A DNA stretch of 47,758 bases, from contig JAUSAZ010000121.1 in the NCBI GenBank assembly GCA_030652255.1, positions 1 through 47,758 on the forward strand, given 5' to 3'. The first letter of the stretch is position 1, and the number at the start of each line of letters is the position of its first letter. Source of the stretch: Myxococcales bacterium (GTDB lineage: Bacteria > Myxococcota_A > Polyangia > Polyangiales > Ga0077539). A program made the position numbers and the translations under genes. Below the pieces are notes generated by a model, which saw only the letters and a program-made list of their open reading frames with translations, was not told where the DNA came from and made no database searches. Of the stretch, positions 1 to 8,535 are shown piece by piece.

Positions 1-91
1 CCTCACCTGGTTGTCGGTCGCGGGCTTCACGCGCCGGCAGTCGCCCCATGCGAAGCCGCCGCGCTACCCCGTCGAACCGCAGTCACCCAAA
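1..91. other. Window edge, no gene seen
   Basis: No convincing reading frame or structured element is visible between the window edge and the tandem repeat that follows. It may be part of whatever element lies to the left. Confidence 0.4.
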
Positions 92-134
92 TGGGGCGAT
101 GTAGTTGTCGCCGTTGGGGCGATGTAGTTGTCGC
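92..134. repeat. Two 20-bp direct repeats, 23-bp period
   Basis: The 20-mer TGGGGCGATGTAGTTGTCGC occurs at 92-111 and again at 115-134. The pair lies just 3' of the XRE regulator gene and has nothing to do with its coding frame. Multiple short repeats of this size are seen at the ends of IS21-type elements and also as operator arrays. Which applies cannot be decided here because the left side is cut by the window edge. Confidence 0.6.
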
Positions 135-156
135 TCAGCAGAGCAACGCTGCAGTC

Positions 157-498
157 TCACGACGACGGTTCCGACTTGGGGTCCTCGACTTTCGCAGGCG
201 CCTTCGTGGGTCGCCCCTGCTTCGGGGTCGCCAGTGGAGCCGCCGGTTGCAGTAGTTCCTGAACGTCGACCCCGAAGCCGTCGCAGAGGCGAGCCAAGGT
301 CGTCGCCGACACGTTGCGTCGCCCGCTCTCAACGGTCTGGAGCATGAAGGTCGCCATGCTGCACTCGACCGCCGCGTGGACCTGCGTCCAGCCGCGCGCC
401 TCGCGCAGCCTCCGAGCGTTGGCGGCGACACGCGTGATGATCGTTCGATAGCTCTCACGTGCGTAGAGACCGGCCCGCTCGGAGCTCGTCGGCTTCAT
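157..498 (-). CDS. XRE-family helix-turn-helix regulator
   Basis: 113-aa DNA-binding protein. Residues 22-84 form a classic Cro/C1 HTH: NARRLREARGWTQ, then LQTVESGRRNVSATTLARLC, then the core FGVDVQELL. The C-terminal 30 residues are Pro/Lys/Glu-rich and look disordered. I chose the ATG at 498 because the HTH begins soon after it; a longer reading would start near 558. Upstream of this ATG is CCGCTCGCGCCC, similar to the sequence between the -10-like hexamer and the start codon of the CPRC-family genes at 24-34 kb, and no Shine-Dalgarno is seen. It is divergent from the Cys-rich lipoprotein gene at 621, so it may regulate that gene or itself. The target is unknown. Confidence 0.82.
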   Translation of the reverse strand: MKPTSSERAGLYARESYRTIITRVAANARRLREARGWTQVHAAVECSMATFMLQTVESGRRNVSATTLARLCDGFGVDVQELLQPAAPLATPKQGRPTKAPAKVEDPKSEPSS

Positions 499-620
499 GG
501 GCGCGAGCGGACGGAATCGTCGGCGGGTAATGACCAGACAAGTGTTGCATTCTGGCACCGTAGATGGTGACTTCCGCCCTGCCGCCGCAGGCCGCGGCGC
601 GGGCGAGGAGGGCTGGCACG

Positions 621-1574
621 ATGACGTTGTCGACGGGATGGAATGGCGGGCTTGCGGTAGGGATCCTGATGGGGGTGTTGGGGTGGGTGTCGATCGGGTG
701 CGGCGGGGACGGGACGGGAACGTCGACCACCCCCGCGTGCGCGCCGAACGAGACGAGGACCTGCGTGTGCGCCGAGGGGGGCCTCATGGGCGCGCAGACC
801 TGCAACGCCACGGGCTCGGGGTACTCGACCTGCGGGCCGTGCACGACCGCCCGGTGCGGCGATGGCACCTGCAACGCGATGGAGACGTGCTCGTCGTGCG
901 CCGCCGACTGCGGCACCTGCATGGCCCGCTGCGGCGACGCGACCTGCAACGGCACCGAGACGTGCTCCTCTTGCGCAGCGGACTGCGGCGCGTGCGTGGC
1001 GACTCCCCGCTGCGGCGACGGAACCTGCAACGGCAGCGAGACGTGTTCGACCTGCTCGGACGACTGCGGCGTCTGCGCGCCTCGCTGCGGAGATGGGAGC
1101 TGCAACGGCAGCGAGACCTGCACGACCTGCGGCGCCGACTGCGGCGTCTGCGAGACGATGTGCATGGCCTGCGCCCAGGACGTCGACTGTCCGAGCGGCT
1201 TCCGCTGTGGGCAGCGCCGGTGTGACGGAGCCCGCTCCTGCTACTCCGCGACCGTGACGTCGTGCGCCGTCGTGGGCGGCGTTCGATGCCCGCCGACCTC
1301 GGCGTACAACCTCTGCACGAGCGACGCGGCCGCCATGCCGTCCGAGTGCGGGGCCTTCGCCGTGTGCATGGCCTACGGGGACGGGCGACGCTTCTGCTCC
1401 CGCCGCTGCACGACCAACCTGGACTGCCCGACGCCGCCCACGGGTTCGACGACCGTGCCGGTGTGCGACACGAACACCAGCCGCTGCTACTTGCGTTGTG
1501 ACGCCCCGGGAGCGTGCCCCTACGGGCTGTCCTGCTTCCGCTACGCCAACGGCACCTACGGCTACTGCTCGTAG
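621..1574 (+). CDS. Cys-repeat secreted lipoprotein
   Basis: 317-aa predicted lipoprotein. The N-terminus MTLSTGWNGGLAVGILMGVL is a hydrophobic signal ending in SIGC, a slightly atypical lipobox. After a Thr-rich linker come four near-identical 25-residue units of the form RCGDGTCNGSETCSTCSDDC, followed by a second Cys-rich region (CPSGFRCG, CTTNLDCPTPP, CDAPGACPYGLSC). Such disulfide-rich repeats are common in secreted proteins of Myxococcota. A structural or adhesive surface role is inferred from composition only. The start at 621 is preceded by GAGGAGGG; an in-frame upstream start at 564 would place the signal internally. Confidence 0.8.
   Translation: MTLSTGWNGGLAVGILMGVLGWVSIGCGGDGTGTSTTPACAPNETRTCVCAEGGLMGAQTCNATGSGYSTCGPCTTARCGDGTCNAMETCSSCAADCGTCMARCGDATCNGTETCSSCAADCGACVATPRCGDGTCNGSETCSTCSDDCGVCAPRCGDGSCNGSETCTTCGADCGVCETMCMACAQDVDCPSGFRCGQRRCDGARSCYSATVTSCAVVGGVRCPPTSAYNLCTSDAAAMPSECGAFAVCMAYGDGRRFCSRRCTTNLDCPTPPTGSTTVPVCDTNTSRCYLRCDAPGACPYGLSCFRYANGTYGYCS
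852..1151 (+). repeat. Coding tandem repeat, about 75 bp per unit
   Basis: Four consecutive coding units, each ending in a GAC-TGC-GGC-n-TGC pattern. The DNA units are highly similar, so recent unit gain and loss by recombination or slippage is likely. Copy number is a candidate polymorphism between strains. Confidence 0.75.
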
Positions 1575-1902
1575 CCTTCGGTGGCGGGCCTGGGCGACGC
1601 GTCCCAGCGACCGCGCCCGGGCTTGCGGGCGACCGCATCACGATGGGCGGCGTGCGCGGCGACGTCGTCTCGCTCGGCTTCATCCGGACCACCATCATGG
1701 AGATGGGCTGGCCACCGCCCGGCGAGGCGACACGCGGGTGCGGCGTCCATCGTCGACCAGTCGTACTCGCCCGCGTTCCGCCAGGGCCGTGGGCGGCCCG
1801 GGCGGCTGGATCATCGTCCCGGAGCCCGAGCTGAGCCTCGGTGCGCCCCGACCCCGTCGTGCCCGACCGGTTCGGGTGACACCGCGAGCGCCTGACGCGC
1901 CG

Positions 1903-3291
1903 CTACCAGGCCACGGGCCCCAACTCGCCGGTGAGGAGGTCCGGACCCAGCGTCCCCCAGCACCAGACGCTGCGATCGAGGCGCAGCGCGCAGCCGCCCC
2001 ACACGCCGACGAAGATCCGGTCGACGCGGTCGAGCCCGCGCACGGGCGCCGGGTGGGTGGCGCAGGGCGCGTCCTCGTCGCCCGAGAGCCCGACGCAGCG
2101 GTCGGGCGGATCGAAGCCGAGGGCGCCGTGCTCCCCGCTGCCCCAGCACTCGACCGTGCGGTCGACCAGCAGCGCGCAGCTGTTGTAGGTGCCCGTCGCG
2201 ACCGAGCGCACGCCGCAGAGCCCAGGATCCCATGGCTCGTTGAAGTACTCTCCGCTTGGGGCCGAACGCCCGTCGCCGAGCTTGCCGAACCAGTTCACCC
2301 CGAAGCAGCGCGCGGTGCCGTCGGGGAGCCCGTAGCAGAGGTGCCGCGCGAAGGTCGTGTCGCCGTCGACGAACTCGGCCCCGCGGGGGATCGAGACGGG
2401 GTCGCCGCCGGGCAGCCCGACCCGGTACGCGGCGTACTCGCCCGACCGCCGTTGCACGACCCAACCATATTCGAGCGTACGGAGACGGGCGACGTCGCTC
2501 ACCCCCGTGGAGAGGACGGGCGTCGGCGAGCCGCCCCGCGGGAGGAGCGCATCGACGCGTCCCCAGCAGCGCACCGACCCGTCGCGGCTGACGGCGCAGA
2601 TCGCGGTGCTCGCCGCGGCCAGGAAGGCGACGTCGGTGAGGCCGGGCACGAGCGTGGGGCTGCGCCGACAGGGGCGGCCACGGTCGCAGGTCTCGTCGCC
2701 GACGTGGCCGACGCCGAGCATGGCGTACTCGTTCGAGCCCCAGCAACGGACGGTCCCGTCGCGGTGGCGCGTGCAGGTGACGCCCATGTCGATCGTCACG
2801 ACCTGCTCGACCTCGCGCAGGCCGGGCACCTCCACCGGCACCCGTCCCTCTGCGCCGCTCCAACCTGAGGTGCCCAGGCCGAGCTCACCGGAGTAATTGG
2901 TGCCGCGGCAGCGCAGGGTGCCGTTGCTCATGACCGCGCAGTGGTGGAGCTGACTCTCGACCGCGAGGTCCACGACGTAGGGGGCGCCGGCCTCGACGAC
3001 GTCGGCCCCGGGCACGTCGTCGTCGAAGGGCCTCGGGCAGACCCGCGCCTCGGGCGGCACGTCGCGACCGCTGTCAGGCGCGCCGGCGTCGCGCACGGAC
3101 GCGTCGAGGCTCCCGGCGTCGAGGCTCCCCACGTCGACGGTCCCCGCATCGATGCTTCCGGCGTCGATGCTCCCCACGTCGACCGCGACGAGGTCCGTCG
3201 TGGCGGCGTCGCCGGTCACCGCCGACACCGACGACGCGCCGCAGCCAGCCACGAGCGCCAACGCCACCAATCCCCTGAAGCCTCGCAGCAT
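1903..3291 (-). CDS. RCC1-repeat lipoprotein
   Basis: 462 aa. The signal MLRGFRGLVALALVAGC has a good lipobox with Cys17. Residues 18-80 are a low-complexity linker built from VDVGSIDAGS-like units. The rest is a beta-propeller of RCC1-type blades marked by GTLRCRGTNYSGELG, GTVRCWGSNEYAMLG, GTARCFGVNWFGKLG, RTVECWGSGEHGALG and RSVWCWG. The R/E-C-W/F-G core and paired Cys residues are typical of myxobacterial extracellular RCC1 proteins. The start at 3291 has GGGGAGG about 12 nt upstream. The reading frame is open further upstream, but only this start gives a signal peptide. It probably acts at the cell surface; the ligand is unknown. A second RCC1-type protein lies at 43744-45708. Confidence 0.85.
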   Translation of the reverse strand: MLRGFRGLVALALVAGCGASSVSAVTGDAATTDLVAVDVGSIDAGSIDAGTVDVGSLDAGSLDASVRDAGAPDSGRDVPPEARVCPRPFDDDVPGADVVEAGAPYVVDLAVESQLHHCAVMSNGTLRCRGTNYSGELGLGTSGWSGAEGRVPVEVPGLREVEQVVTIDMGVTCTRHRDGTVRCWGSNEYAMLGVGHVGDETCDRGRPCRRSPTLVPGLTDVAFLAAASTAICAVSRDGSVRCWGRVDALLPRGGSPTPVLSTGVSDVARLRTLEYGWVVQRRSGEYAAYRVGLPGGDPVSIPRGAEFVDGDTTFARHLCYGLPDGTARCFGVNWFGKLGDGRSAPSGEYFNEPWDPGLCGVRSVATGTYNSCALLVDRTVECWGSGEHGALGFDPPDRCVGLSGDEDAPCATHPAPVRGLDRVDRIFVGVWGGCALRLDRSVWCWGTLGPDLLTGELGPVAW

Positions 3292-3450
3292 CCCCACGCG
3301 GACCTCCCCGGGAACCCGTCTCCTGCCTCCCGCGACACGCGGACGATCCCGCATGAGTATCGTGGTCGCCCTGGCAAAACCACCGGACCGGACCGGGGGT
3401 TCCAGCGAGGCGTCGCCCTCCCCCGGGGCACGCTCCGGGCCCGGAGCCCG

Positions 3451-3690
3451 ATGCCCCTCCCGATCACGCGCCGACGCCTGCTCCAGGGTCCCATCGCGGC
3501 CGCTGGCGTCGCCCACGCCCACTGCGGCGCGCCCCCGCCCGGGTCGCCCGCCCCCGACGCCGCCTCGCCCTGCCCCGACCCCTTCGCGGGCGGCCGACGC
3601 GTCGGCCTCGCGGACTTCGTCAGCGAGCGCCGCCAGCCCTTCGGCGCGCCCTTCGGCGCGGGGCTCTACGGCCGACTGGTGTCGAGGCCG
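3451..3690 (+). pseudogene. 5' stub of a Tat-exported oxidoreductase-like gene
   Basis: About 80 codons beginning MPLPITRRRLLQGPIAAAGV, a twin-arginine signal with a Cys at residue 25, followed by FAGGRRVGLADFVSERRQPF and GAGLYGRL. This resembles the start of myxobacterial sulfite-oxidase-like molybdopterin oxidoreductases, from memory and not by search. Homology-like sequence stops near LVSRP, after which the frame runs into the GNAT gene in a different frame. The catalytic domain is missing, so this is a truncated gene. Divergent from the RCC1 lipoprotein gene. Confidence 0.5.
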
Positions 3691-3761
3691 GACATGGCTG
3701 GTATGCCGAAACCAGAGGCGGCATCGACGCGGCGGTTCAAGGGTACATTGCGCGGAGGACC

Positions 3762-4244
3762 ATGGAAGTCGTCATCAGGAAGGGGCAGGCGGGGGACGGC
3801 GAGCAGCTCGCGCGATTGAACGACATCGTCCAGCAACTGCACGTCGACCGGCGGCCCGACACCTTCGGGCCGTCCCCCCGCGACGAGGTTTCGGCGTGGT
3901 TCGAGGCGCGCCTCGCGGACCCGGACGCGCGGGTCTGGCTCGCGGAGATCGAGGGTCGACCCGTGGGCTACGTGCTGGCCCTTTTCCATACGCGGGACGC
4001 GAGCCGGTTCACCTTGGCGCGTCGCTGGTGCGAGGTCGACCAGATCGCCGTCGACCCGAGCGCGCGGCGGCGAGGCGTCGCCCGCGCCCTCGTCGCGGCC
4101 CTTGCTCGGGAGGCGGAGGCGACCGGCGTCGCGGAGCTCAAGGCGCAGACGTGGGGGTTCAACGAGATCGCCCGCCGAACCTTCGAGGAGCTCGGCTTCG
4201 AGGTCGAGAGCGTCCGACTCCGACGCGACGCGCGGGGTGGATAG
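3762..4244 (+). CDS. GNAT-family N-acetyltransferase
   Basis: 160 aa, normal length for a single GNAT domain. The N-terminal MEVVIRKGQAGDGEQLARLN is the usual beta1/alpha1. Motif A is VDQIAVDPSARRRGVARALV (about residues 91-110), with the R-R-G-V-A loop that holds acetyl-CoA pyrophosphate. Motif B, WGFNEIARRTFEELGFE, follows. It should transfer an acetyl group from acetyl-CoA to an amine; the substrate cannot be told. Shine-Dalgarno GGAGG lies 4-8 nt upstream, and a TACATT -10-like hexamer about 12 nt before it. Monocistronic by spacing. Confidence 0.9.
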   Translation: MEVVIRKGQAGDGEQLARLNDIVQQLHVDRRPDTFGPSPRDEVSAWFEARLADPDARVWLAEIEGRPVGYVLALFHTRDASRFTLARRWCEVDQIAVDPSARRRGVARALVAALAREAEATGVAELKAQTWGFNEIARRTFEELGFEVESVRLRRDARGG

Positions 4245-4475
4245 GCCCGCTGGCTCATGGGCCATTCGTGGTGGAGGCCCTCCCCCCAACCCCCTCCCAG
4301 GTTCTGCTGGTTGACCTCATCTCGAAGGCGGGTCGCGCTGTGGGTTTGCGGTGTCAGCAGAACGACCATCGCCCCGCGCGGTCAAGCGCGGCACGGGCGC
4401 CGGTCGGGTCGCGGGCGTCTCGGCTTGCGGGCGGCGCGCGGCGATGTGAGCATCTCCCCCGAGGAGACCGAGCCA

Positions 4476-4922
4476 ATGGGTGGGAGCATCGTGTCGCGCC
4501 GGGGATTTCTGGGCGGCGTCGGGTCGGCACTGATCGCGGCGCTGGGGGGGCGGGCGCTCGCGGGCTGCGGCGGGGAGGACGTCTCGGTGCGCATCCGCCG
4601 CGTGGACGGATCGGTGCAGGGCAGCGTCGCGGCGGTGCGGGCGTCGGTGGTGCTCACCAACCGCACGCAGGTGGCGCAGACGGTGCCGGTGCGGATGACG
4701 CTGACGGTCGGCGGCACGGTGATCGGCACCGAGGAGGACATGGTGGACGTCGCGGCGGCGGGGATCATCTGCTGGTGCCTCAACATCTTCCTGCCGAGCT
4801 TCCGCGGGTCGATGAGCGACGCGACGGTCACGATCACCGTCGCCGAGGAGTCGGAGACGGCGTCGCTCTCGACCTTCGGGGCCGACCCCCTGCGGAGCTG
4901 CGACTACACCTGCAACTTCTGA
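4476..4922 (+). CDS. Tat-type signal lipoprotein, unknown function
   Basis: 148 aa. The N-terminus has SRRGFLGGVGSALIAALGG ending in ALAGC with Cys31, so a twin-arginine signal plus lipobox. The mature part is beta-rich (VRASVVLTNRTQVAQTVPV, VRMTLTVGGTVIG, TVTITVAEESETASL), suggesting one immunoglobulin-like fold, with CWC and a terminal C-x3-C that could form disulfides. Start chosen for the signal and the upstream GAGGAGACC. No family recognised; probably a surface-exposed small lipoprotein. Confidence 0.72.
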   Translation: MGGSIVSRRGFLGGVGSALIAALGGRALAGCGGEDVSVRIRRVDGSVQGSVAAVRASVVLTNRTQVAQTVPVRMTLTVGGTVIGTEEDMVDVAAAGIICWCLNIFLPSFRGSMSDATVTITVAEESETASLSTFGADPLRSCDYTCNF

Positions 4923-5081
4923 CCGGGCGCCGACGCGCGCCCGGCGCCGCTCACACCACGGTGTAGCCGTGGGGCCGCTGACGCGGAAGCTCGCGAACCA
5001 CCGCCGCGGCCTCGGCGTGCAGCCCGAACCCGAACACCTCGTCGAGCGGATGGGGTCTCCGGCTCACGGGCCGGCCCGCCT

Positions 5082-5116
5082 TTGATTCGAGGATCAGGCG
5101 GTTGATTCGAGGATCA
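5082..5116. promoter_or_regulatory. Operator-like repeated inverted repeat
   Basis: TTGATTCGAGGATCA occurs at 5082-5096 and 5102-5116, centre-to-centre 20 bp, roughly two helix turns. The second copy sits inside GTTGATTCGAGGATCAAC, with perfect 6-bp inverted arms GTTGAT/ATCAAC. The AT-richer composition stands out from the surroundings. The arrangement is typical of a dimeric regulator site; no intact gene follows directly. Confidence 0.45.
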
Positions 5117-5551
5117 ACCAGCATTCCTGGAGTCGACGCCCGTACGCTCCCGGATGATGCCGCAAGCGCGGCCGATGCGGTCGTCCCTGACGATGTGCCG
5201 ACGGCGAGGGACGCTCCGCTCGTCGACGCCGGCCGGTTGCGCAGACCGCCGTCCCGTTCGACTTGGGGCTCGCTCCCACCGGAAGGAGTCCCCGATGCTC
5301 ACCGCGTGCGACTCTCCCTCGGTGACCTTGCCGCCCGCGACCGCGCGGAGGTCTACGCCCAAGGCGCACGGGAGGGGGTGCTGGTACTTCCACCGCGAGG
5401 GGGGCTCGGCGGCTGTCCCCGCGGGCCGTGGGTCCTGGGCTGGCGCCCGGCCGCCGTCGCTGCGGCGATGCCCTGCCATCAGGCCCCCAGGGGACTTCGA
5501 TGCATGCCTATCCGGTTACCACCCAAGGCGAAAAACCGTGTAGTTTCGAGG

Positions 5552-5582
5552 GCCAAAACCGGCCCCGGCTCGCGGTTTTGGC
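5552..5582. terminator. Hairpin, 10-bp perfect stem
   Basis: GCCAAAACCG (5552-5561) pairs with CGGTTTTGGC (5573-5582) across an 11-nt loop. There is no T-run after it, so it may be a factor-assisted or bidirectional terminator shielding the neighbouring IS, or part of a regulatory RNA structure. Confidence 0.45.
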
Positions 5583-5749
5583 ATGACGGCTCGCGTCATC
5601 GGACACCGCGCCGCGTCAAAGCCGGGGCGCCTCGCCCACGAGTTGCGCAACTCGCCCCTCGTAGCCGCGCGCGCAGGCCGTAGTTCCTGGGGATAGGAGC
5701 TCCTGCGCCACGGCGGCATCCTCTGGGTTGCTGAGACCGGAGGCACCCC

Positions 5750-7930
5750 ATGGCGCAGAAGCGTTCACAGGATACGTCCACCACCGAGATTGAGACCACT
5801 CCCGAGCGGGCCCCGACCCCACCCCCCTGGTTCGCCGACGCCCTCGTGGTGCTGCGGGCCGTACGCGTCCGCGCGCTCTGGCCGGCCCTGATCGAGCGGA
5901 TGCGGGTCGAGCGCGGTCGCGCCGGCGTGTATGTGGCCGTCGACTACCTCCTGGTGCTGCTCACCTTCGCCGTCTCCGACGCGCCTCATCTCAAGGCGCT
6001 GTTCGCCCAGCTTCCCCCCATCGCCTCGACGCTCGCCGCGGTCTGGGAGCGCGCGACACTACCCTCGCGCGCGTCGCTCTCGCGCTTCCTCGACGCCGCC
6101 CGACCGCACCACGTCCGGGCCTTCGGGACGATGCTGCTCGACGACCTGATCGACGCCGGCATCCCCACCGAGCAGGCCGGCGGCCTCTTCGATCGCGATG
6201 GCCGACGCACCCTCGTCTTCGATGACGACGGCACCTACCACGGCGCGCGTCAGCGCGAGCTCGCCGACGACGCGACCCGTCCGCCGCCCCGACGTCGCGC
6301 CCGAGACCTCTGCGCGCGCGGCTACCACGGCGGCTCCGGGCGCGGGGACGTGACGCGCACGCGCACGACGCTCCAACAGGCTCACACGCAGGAGTGGCTG
6401 GGATGCTGGAGCGCGCCGGGCAACGGGCATCCGTACGCCCAGATCGAGGACGCCTGCCTCGCCGTCGTGCGCTACCTACTCGCGCGGGGACTGATGGTGA
6501 CGCAGGGCCTGCTGCGCCTCGACGGGCTCTACGGGTACGCGCGCATCGCCGCGGCGATCACCCGTCACGGCCTGGGGTACCTGATGCGCTGCGCGGACTA
6601 CCGGCTCTTTCACCGCACGGTCGTGCAGGCGGTGATCGCCCAGGCCCCTCACACCACCTACGCCGCGCCCGACTCCCCGGTGCGGCGCGACGCGTGGCAG
6701 GTGCTGGACCTGCCGTGGGTGGCCGCCAAGGACCCGGCCGATGCCGTCGTGACGCGGTTGATAGTCACGCGACGACCGGCGATCGAGCCGGGCAAGCCGC
6801 GCGTGGGCAAGCGCGTGGGCGACCACGTCTTCGAGCTGTTCGTGACCGATCGGAGCCCCAGCGGCTGGTCGATCGAGGACGTGTTGAGCCTCTACTTCGC
6901 TCGTGGCGGCTTCGAGGCGACGCTGGCCCAGGAGGATCGCGAGCGCGACCTCGATCGGACCGTGAGCTGGAGCCCCGCAGGACAGTCGCTGTGGACCCTG
7001 GTCGGCCAACTCGCCTGGAACCTGCGGCTGCGGTTGGGTGTTCGGTTGATGTCGACGCCCGTGCGGTACACGCACTGGGCATCCGCAGCGCCCCAGACGC
7101 CAGAGCCGCCTGCGGTCCCAGCGACCGTCGAGACCCCGGCGGTCGTCGAGACCCCGGCGATCGAGATCGCGGTGATCGACGAGACCCCGACGGTTGACGA
7201 GACCCCGGCGGTCAACGAGACCCCGGCGGTCAACGAGTCCTCCTCCGTCGCGCGCGGACGCGTCGCACCGGCCACGGGACGATCGACCGGCCGCTTTGGA
7301 GGAAGCGACTTCGTCTGGACGGAGGAAGGGCACCTGCGCTGCCCGGCGGACAAGCTTCTCCGGCGGAGAGAGACGCGACACGAACGCTGCCAGCTGCGCG
7401 TGATCTACCGGGCCTCGGCCGCCGACTGCGGCGTCTGCGCGTTGTCGTCACAATGCCGTGGGCGAGCGACGCGGACCAATCGAGGTCGCCGCGTGAGTGT
7501 GATCGAGCCGTTGTCCGCCGGGCGAACTCCGACCCCGTCCGGCGTCCGACCGAACCGACCGTCGTCCCCCTCGACGCCTCGCCCCGCGCTCATGCTCCGC
7601 ACCGTGCCTTCGCCCACCTCGAAGGTGCCGCCGCTGGGATCGCGTGCCGTGTGGTGGGTCGACCTGCCGGCGAGCCAGGCACGCCAGACGTTGCGCGATC
7701 ATCTGCGTGGCCAGCACGTGGATGTCGGGCCCTCCAGGCTCGTCCTGCCGCGCCCCGCGACGCCCTTCCAGACACGCGACGAACGCGCTCATCGACGGCA
7801 GACATGGAAAGTCCGGTTCGCCCGCAACCAACGGTCACTCAACGACGGGTGCCGTCTACGAATCCATGGCGTGCCGCCCGTACTCGATGATCTGCTCGGG
7901 ATTCCTCGCGACCTGCCGAGCGCCGCGTGA
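5750..7930 (+). CDS. DDE transposase, IS4/IS1182-like
   Basis: 726 aa, long for this class. Residues 40-130 are a helical N-terminal region. The catalytic acidic residues are probably in TLVFDDDGTYHG (about 155-164), LRLDGLYGYA (about 255-264) and GGFEATLAQEDRERDLDR (about 386-403). Around residues 455-490 a tandem ETPAV/ETPTVD linker interrupts the protein, then a Cys cluster (RCPADK ... CGVCALSSQC) resembles the C-terminal zinc region of IS1182-type transposases, followed by about 160 further residues. GGAGG precedes the ATG by 6 nt. Placement in a named IS family is uncertain. Confidence 0.75.
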   Translation: MAQKRSQDTSTTEIETTPERAPTPPPWFADALVVLRAVRVRALWPALIERMRVERGRAGVYVAVDYLLVLLTFAVSDAPHLKALFAQLPPIASTLAAVWERATLPSRASLSRFLDAARPHHVRAFGTMLLDDLIDAGIPTEQAGGLFDRDGRRTLVFDDDGTYHGARQRELADDATRPPPRRRARDLCARGYHGGSGRGDVTRTRTTLQQAHTQEWLGCWSAPGNGHPYAQIEDACLAVVRYLLARGLMVTQGLLRLDGLYGYARIAAAITRHGLGYLMRCADYRLFHRTVVQAVIAQAPHTTYAAPDSPVRRDAWQVLDLPWVAAKDPADAVVTRLIVTRRPAIEPGKPRVGKRVGDHVFELFVTDRSPSGWSIEDVLSLYFARGGFEATLAQEDRERDLDRTVSWSPAGQSLWTLVGQLAWNLRLRLGVRLMSTPVRYTHWASAAPQTPEPPAVPATVETPAVVETPAIEIAVIDETPTVDETPAVNETPAVNESSSVARGRVAPATGRSTGRFGGSDFVWTEEGHLRCPADKLLRRRETRHERCQLRVIYRASAADCGVCALSSQCRGRATRTNRGRRVSVIEPLSAGRTPTPSGVRPNRPSSPSTPRPALMLRTVPSPTSKVPPLGSRAVWWVDLPASQARQTLRDHLRGQHVDVGPSRLVLPRPATPFQTRDERAHRRQTWKVRFARNQRSLNDGCRLRIHGVPPVLDDLLGIPRDLPSAA
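7111..7240 (+). repeat. ETPAV coding minisatellite in the transposase
   Basis: GAGACCCCGGCGGT-type units repeat about six times with small changes, encoding VETPAV / DETPTV / NETPAV. The segment joins the catalytic part to the Cys cluster as a flexible acidic linker and is probably length-variable. Confidence 0.7.
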
Positions 7931-7952
7931 GGCTGGTTGCACAACTCGTGGG

Positions 7953-8388
7953 TCGGGCGAGGCGCTCACGGCGGCCCCGTCGGCGCCGCAGAACAGGAAG
8001 CTCACGCGGTCGTCGTCGGACCCGACCCACGGCGGCCGCGCCCGCTCAGCGAAGGGTCCGCCGGGTCGTCCTTCGAGCGGCACGAAGCGCTCCCCGTCGG
8101 CCCGCGCCGCCCAGAGGCGCAGCCGCCCGTCGCGCCCCAGTCGCGGCGGACGCAACTCACGGAAACCCTCCCACGCGGGGTCGGGCGCGAGGCGCGCGGC
8201 CGACCCCTCGCCCCGTCGCACCTCCGCGTTGCCCATGACGGTCGGAAGACCCCGATCACCCCCCGGCGCGTGCGAACGAGAACGGGGCTTGGGTAGGCCG
8301 TGAGCAGCTCGATCTGTCTCATCAGCTCGCCCGCTCCGAAGTGCACGTCGCTCGCCTCGTCTCGCAGCGCCTCCGACCAGAGCGACAT
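7953..8388 (-). pseudogene. Gene interrupted by the IS and frameshifted
   Basis: Starts at ATG 8388 behind a good GGAGG. It reads MSLWSEALRDEASDVHFGAG and continues to YPSPVLVRTRR, then shifts frame near a C6 run (plus strand 8259-8264). It goes on as VMGNAEVRRGEGSAARLAPD and VSFLFCGADGAAVSASPD before meeting the right end of the IS. The 3' remainder is not recognisable on the far side of the IS. Function unknown. Either the IS inserted here with loss of the 3' end, or the gene was already decaying. Confidence 0.6.
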
Positions 8389-8535
8389 ACGACCGTCCTC
8401 CACGAAGGCGCGCGCGTCGAGAGCAGCCGCCGCGGCCAGCGGTCGTGGGCGTCTGCGCGGCGGTCGGCGTCGTGGATGGAATCGCTCGCCGGGGGATGCG
8501 CATTCGGCAGGGGCGCGGTGATAGTTTCGGCGATC

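Larger units (their letters stand above)
4923..5634. other. Gene-poor stretch left of the IS
   Basis: No gene I trust. Overlapping open frames on both strands look like GC-rich shadows. A plus frame from about 5102 has an Asp/Ala/Val-rich run (DDAASAADAVVPDDVPTARD) reminiscent of the lipoprotein linkers in this window and could be debris of one. The region also holds a repeated operator-like sequence and a hairpin, listed separately. Confidence 0.4.
5635..7952 (+). mobile_element. Insertion sequence with DDE transposase, about 2.3 kb
   Basis: The ends carry an inverted repeat: CCCACGAGTTGCGCAAC at 5635-5651 and, read on the other strand, CCCACGAGTTGTGCAAC at 7936-7952, 16 of 17 matching. Similarity may extend outward: GCGCCTCG at 5627-5634 matches CGAGGCGC at 7958-7965 in inverted orientation, with five extra bases on the right. 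The left end contains a 16-bp perfect palindrome, CGAGTTGCGCAACTCG (5639-5654). No clear target duplication is seen. The single gene is the transposase. Confidence 0.7.

Noticed and set aside
5102..5683. 193-codon plus ORF
   Set aside because: Only a short Asp/Ala-rich stretch looks natural. There is no signal peptide, and the frame runs through the IS terminal repeat.
852..7240. CRISPR array
   Set aside because: The regular repeats at 852-1151 and 7111-7240 are in-frame coding repeats without unrelated spacers, and no cas gene is present.
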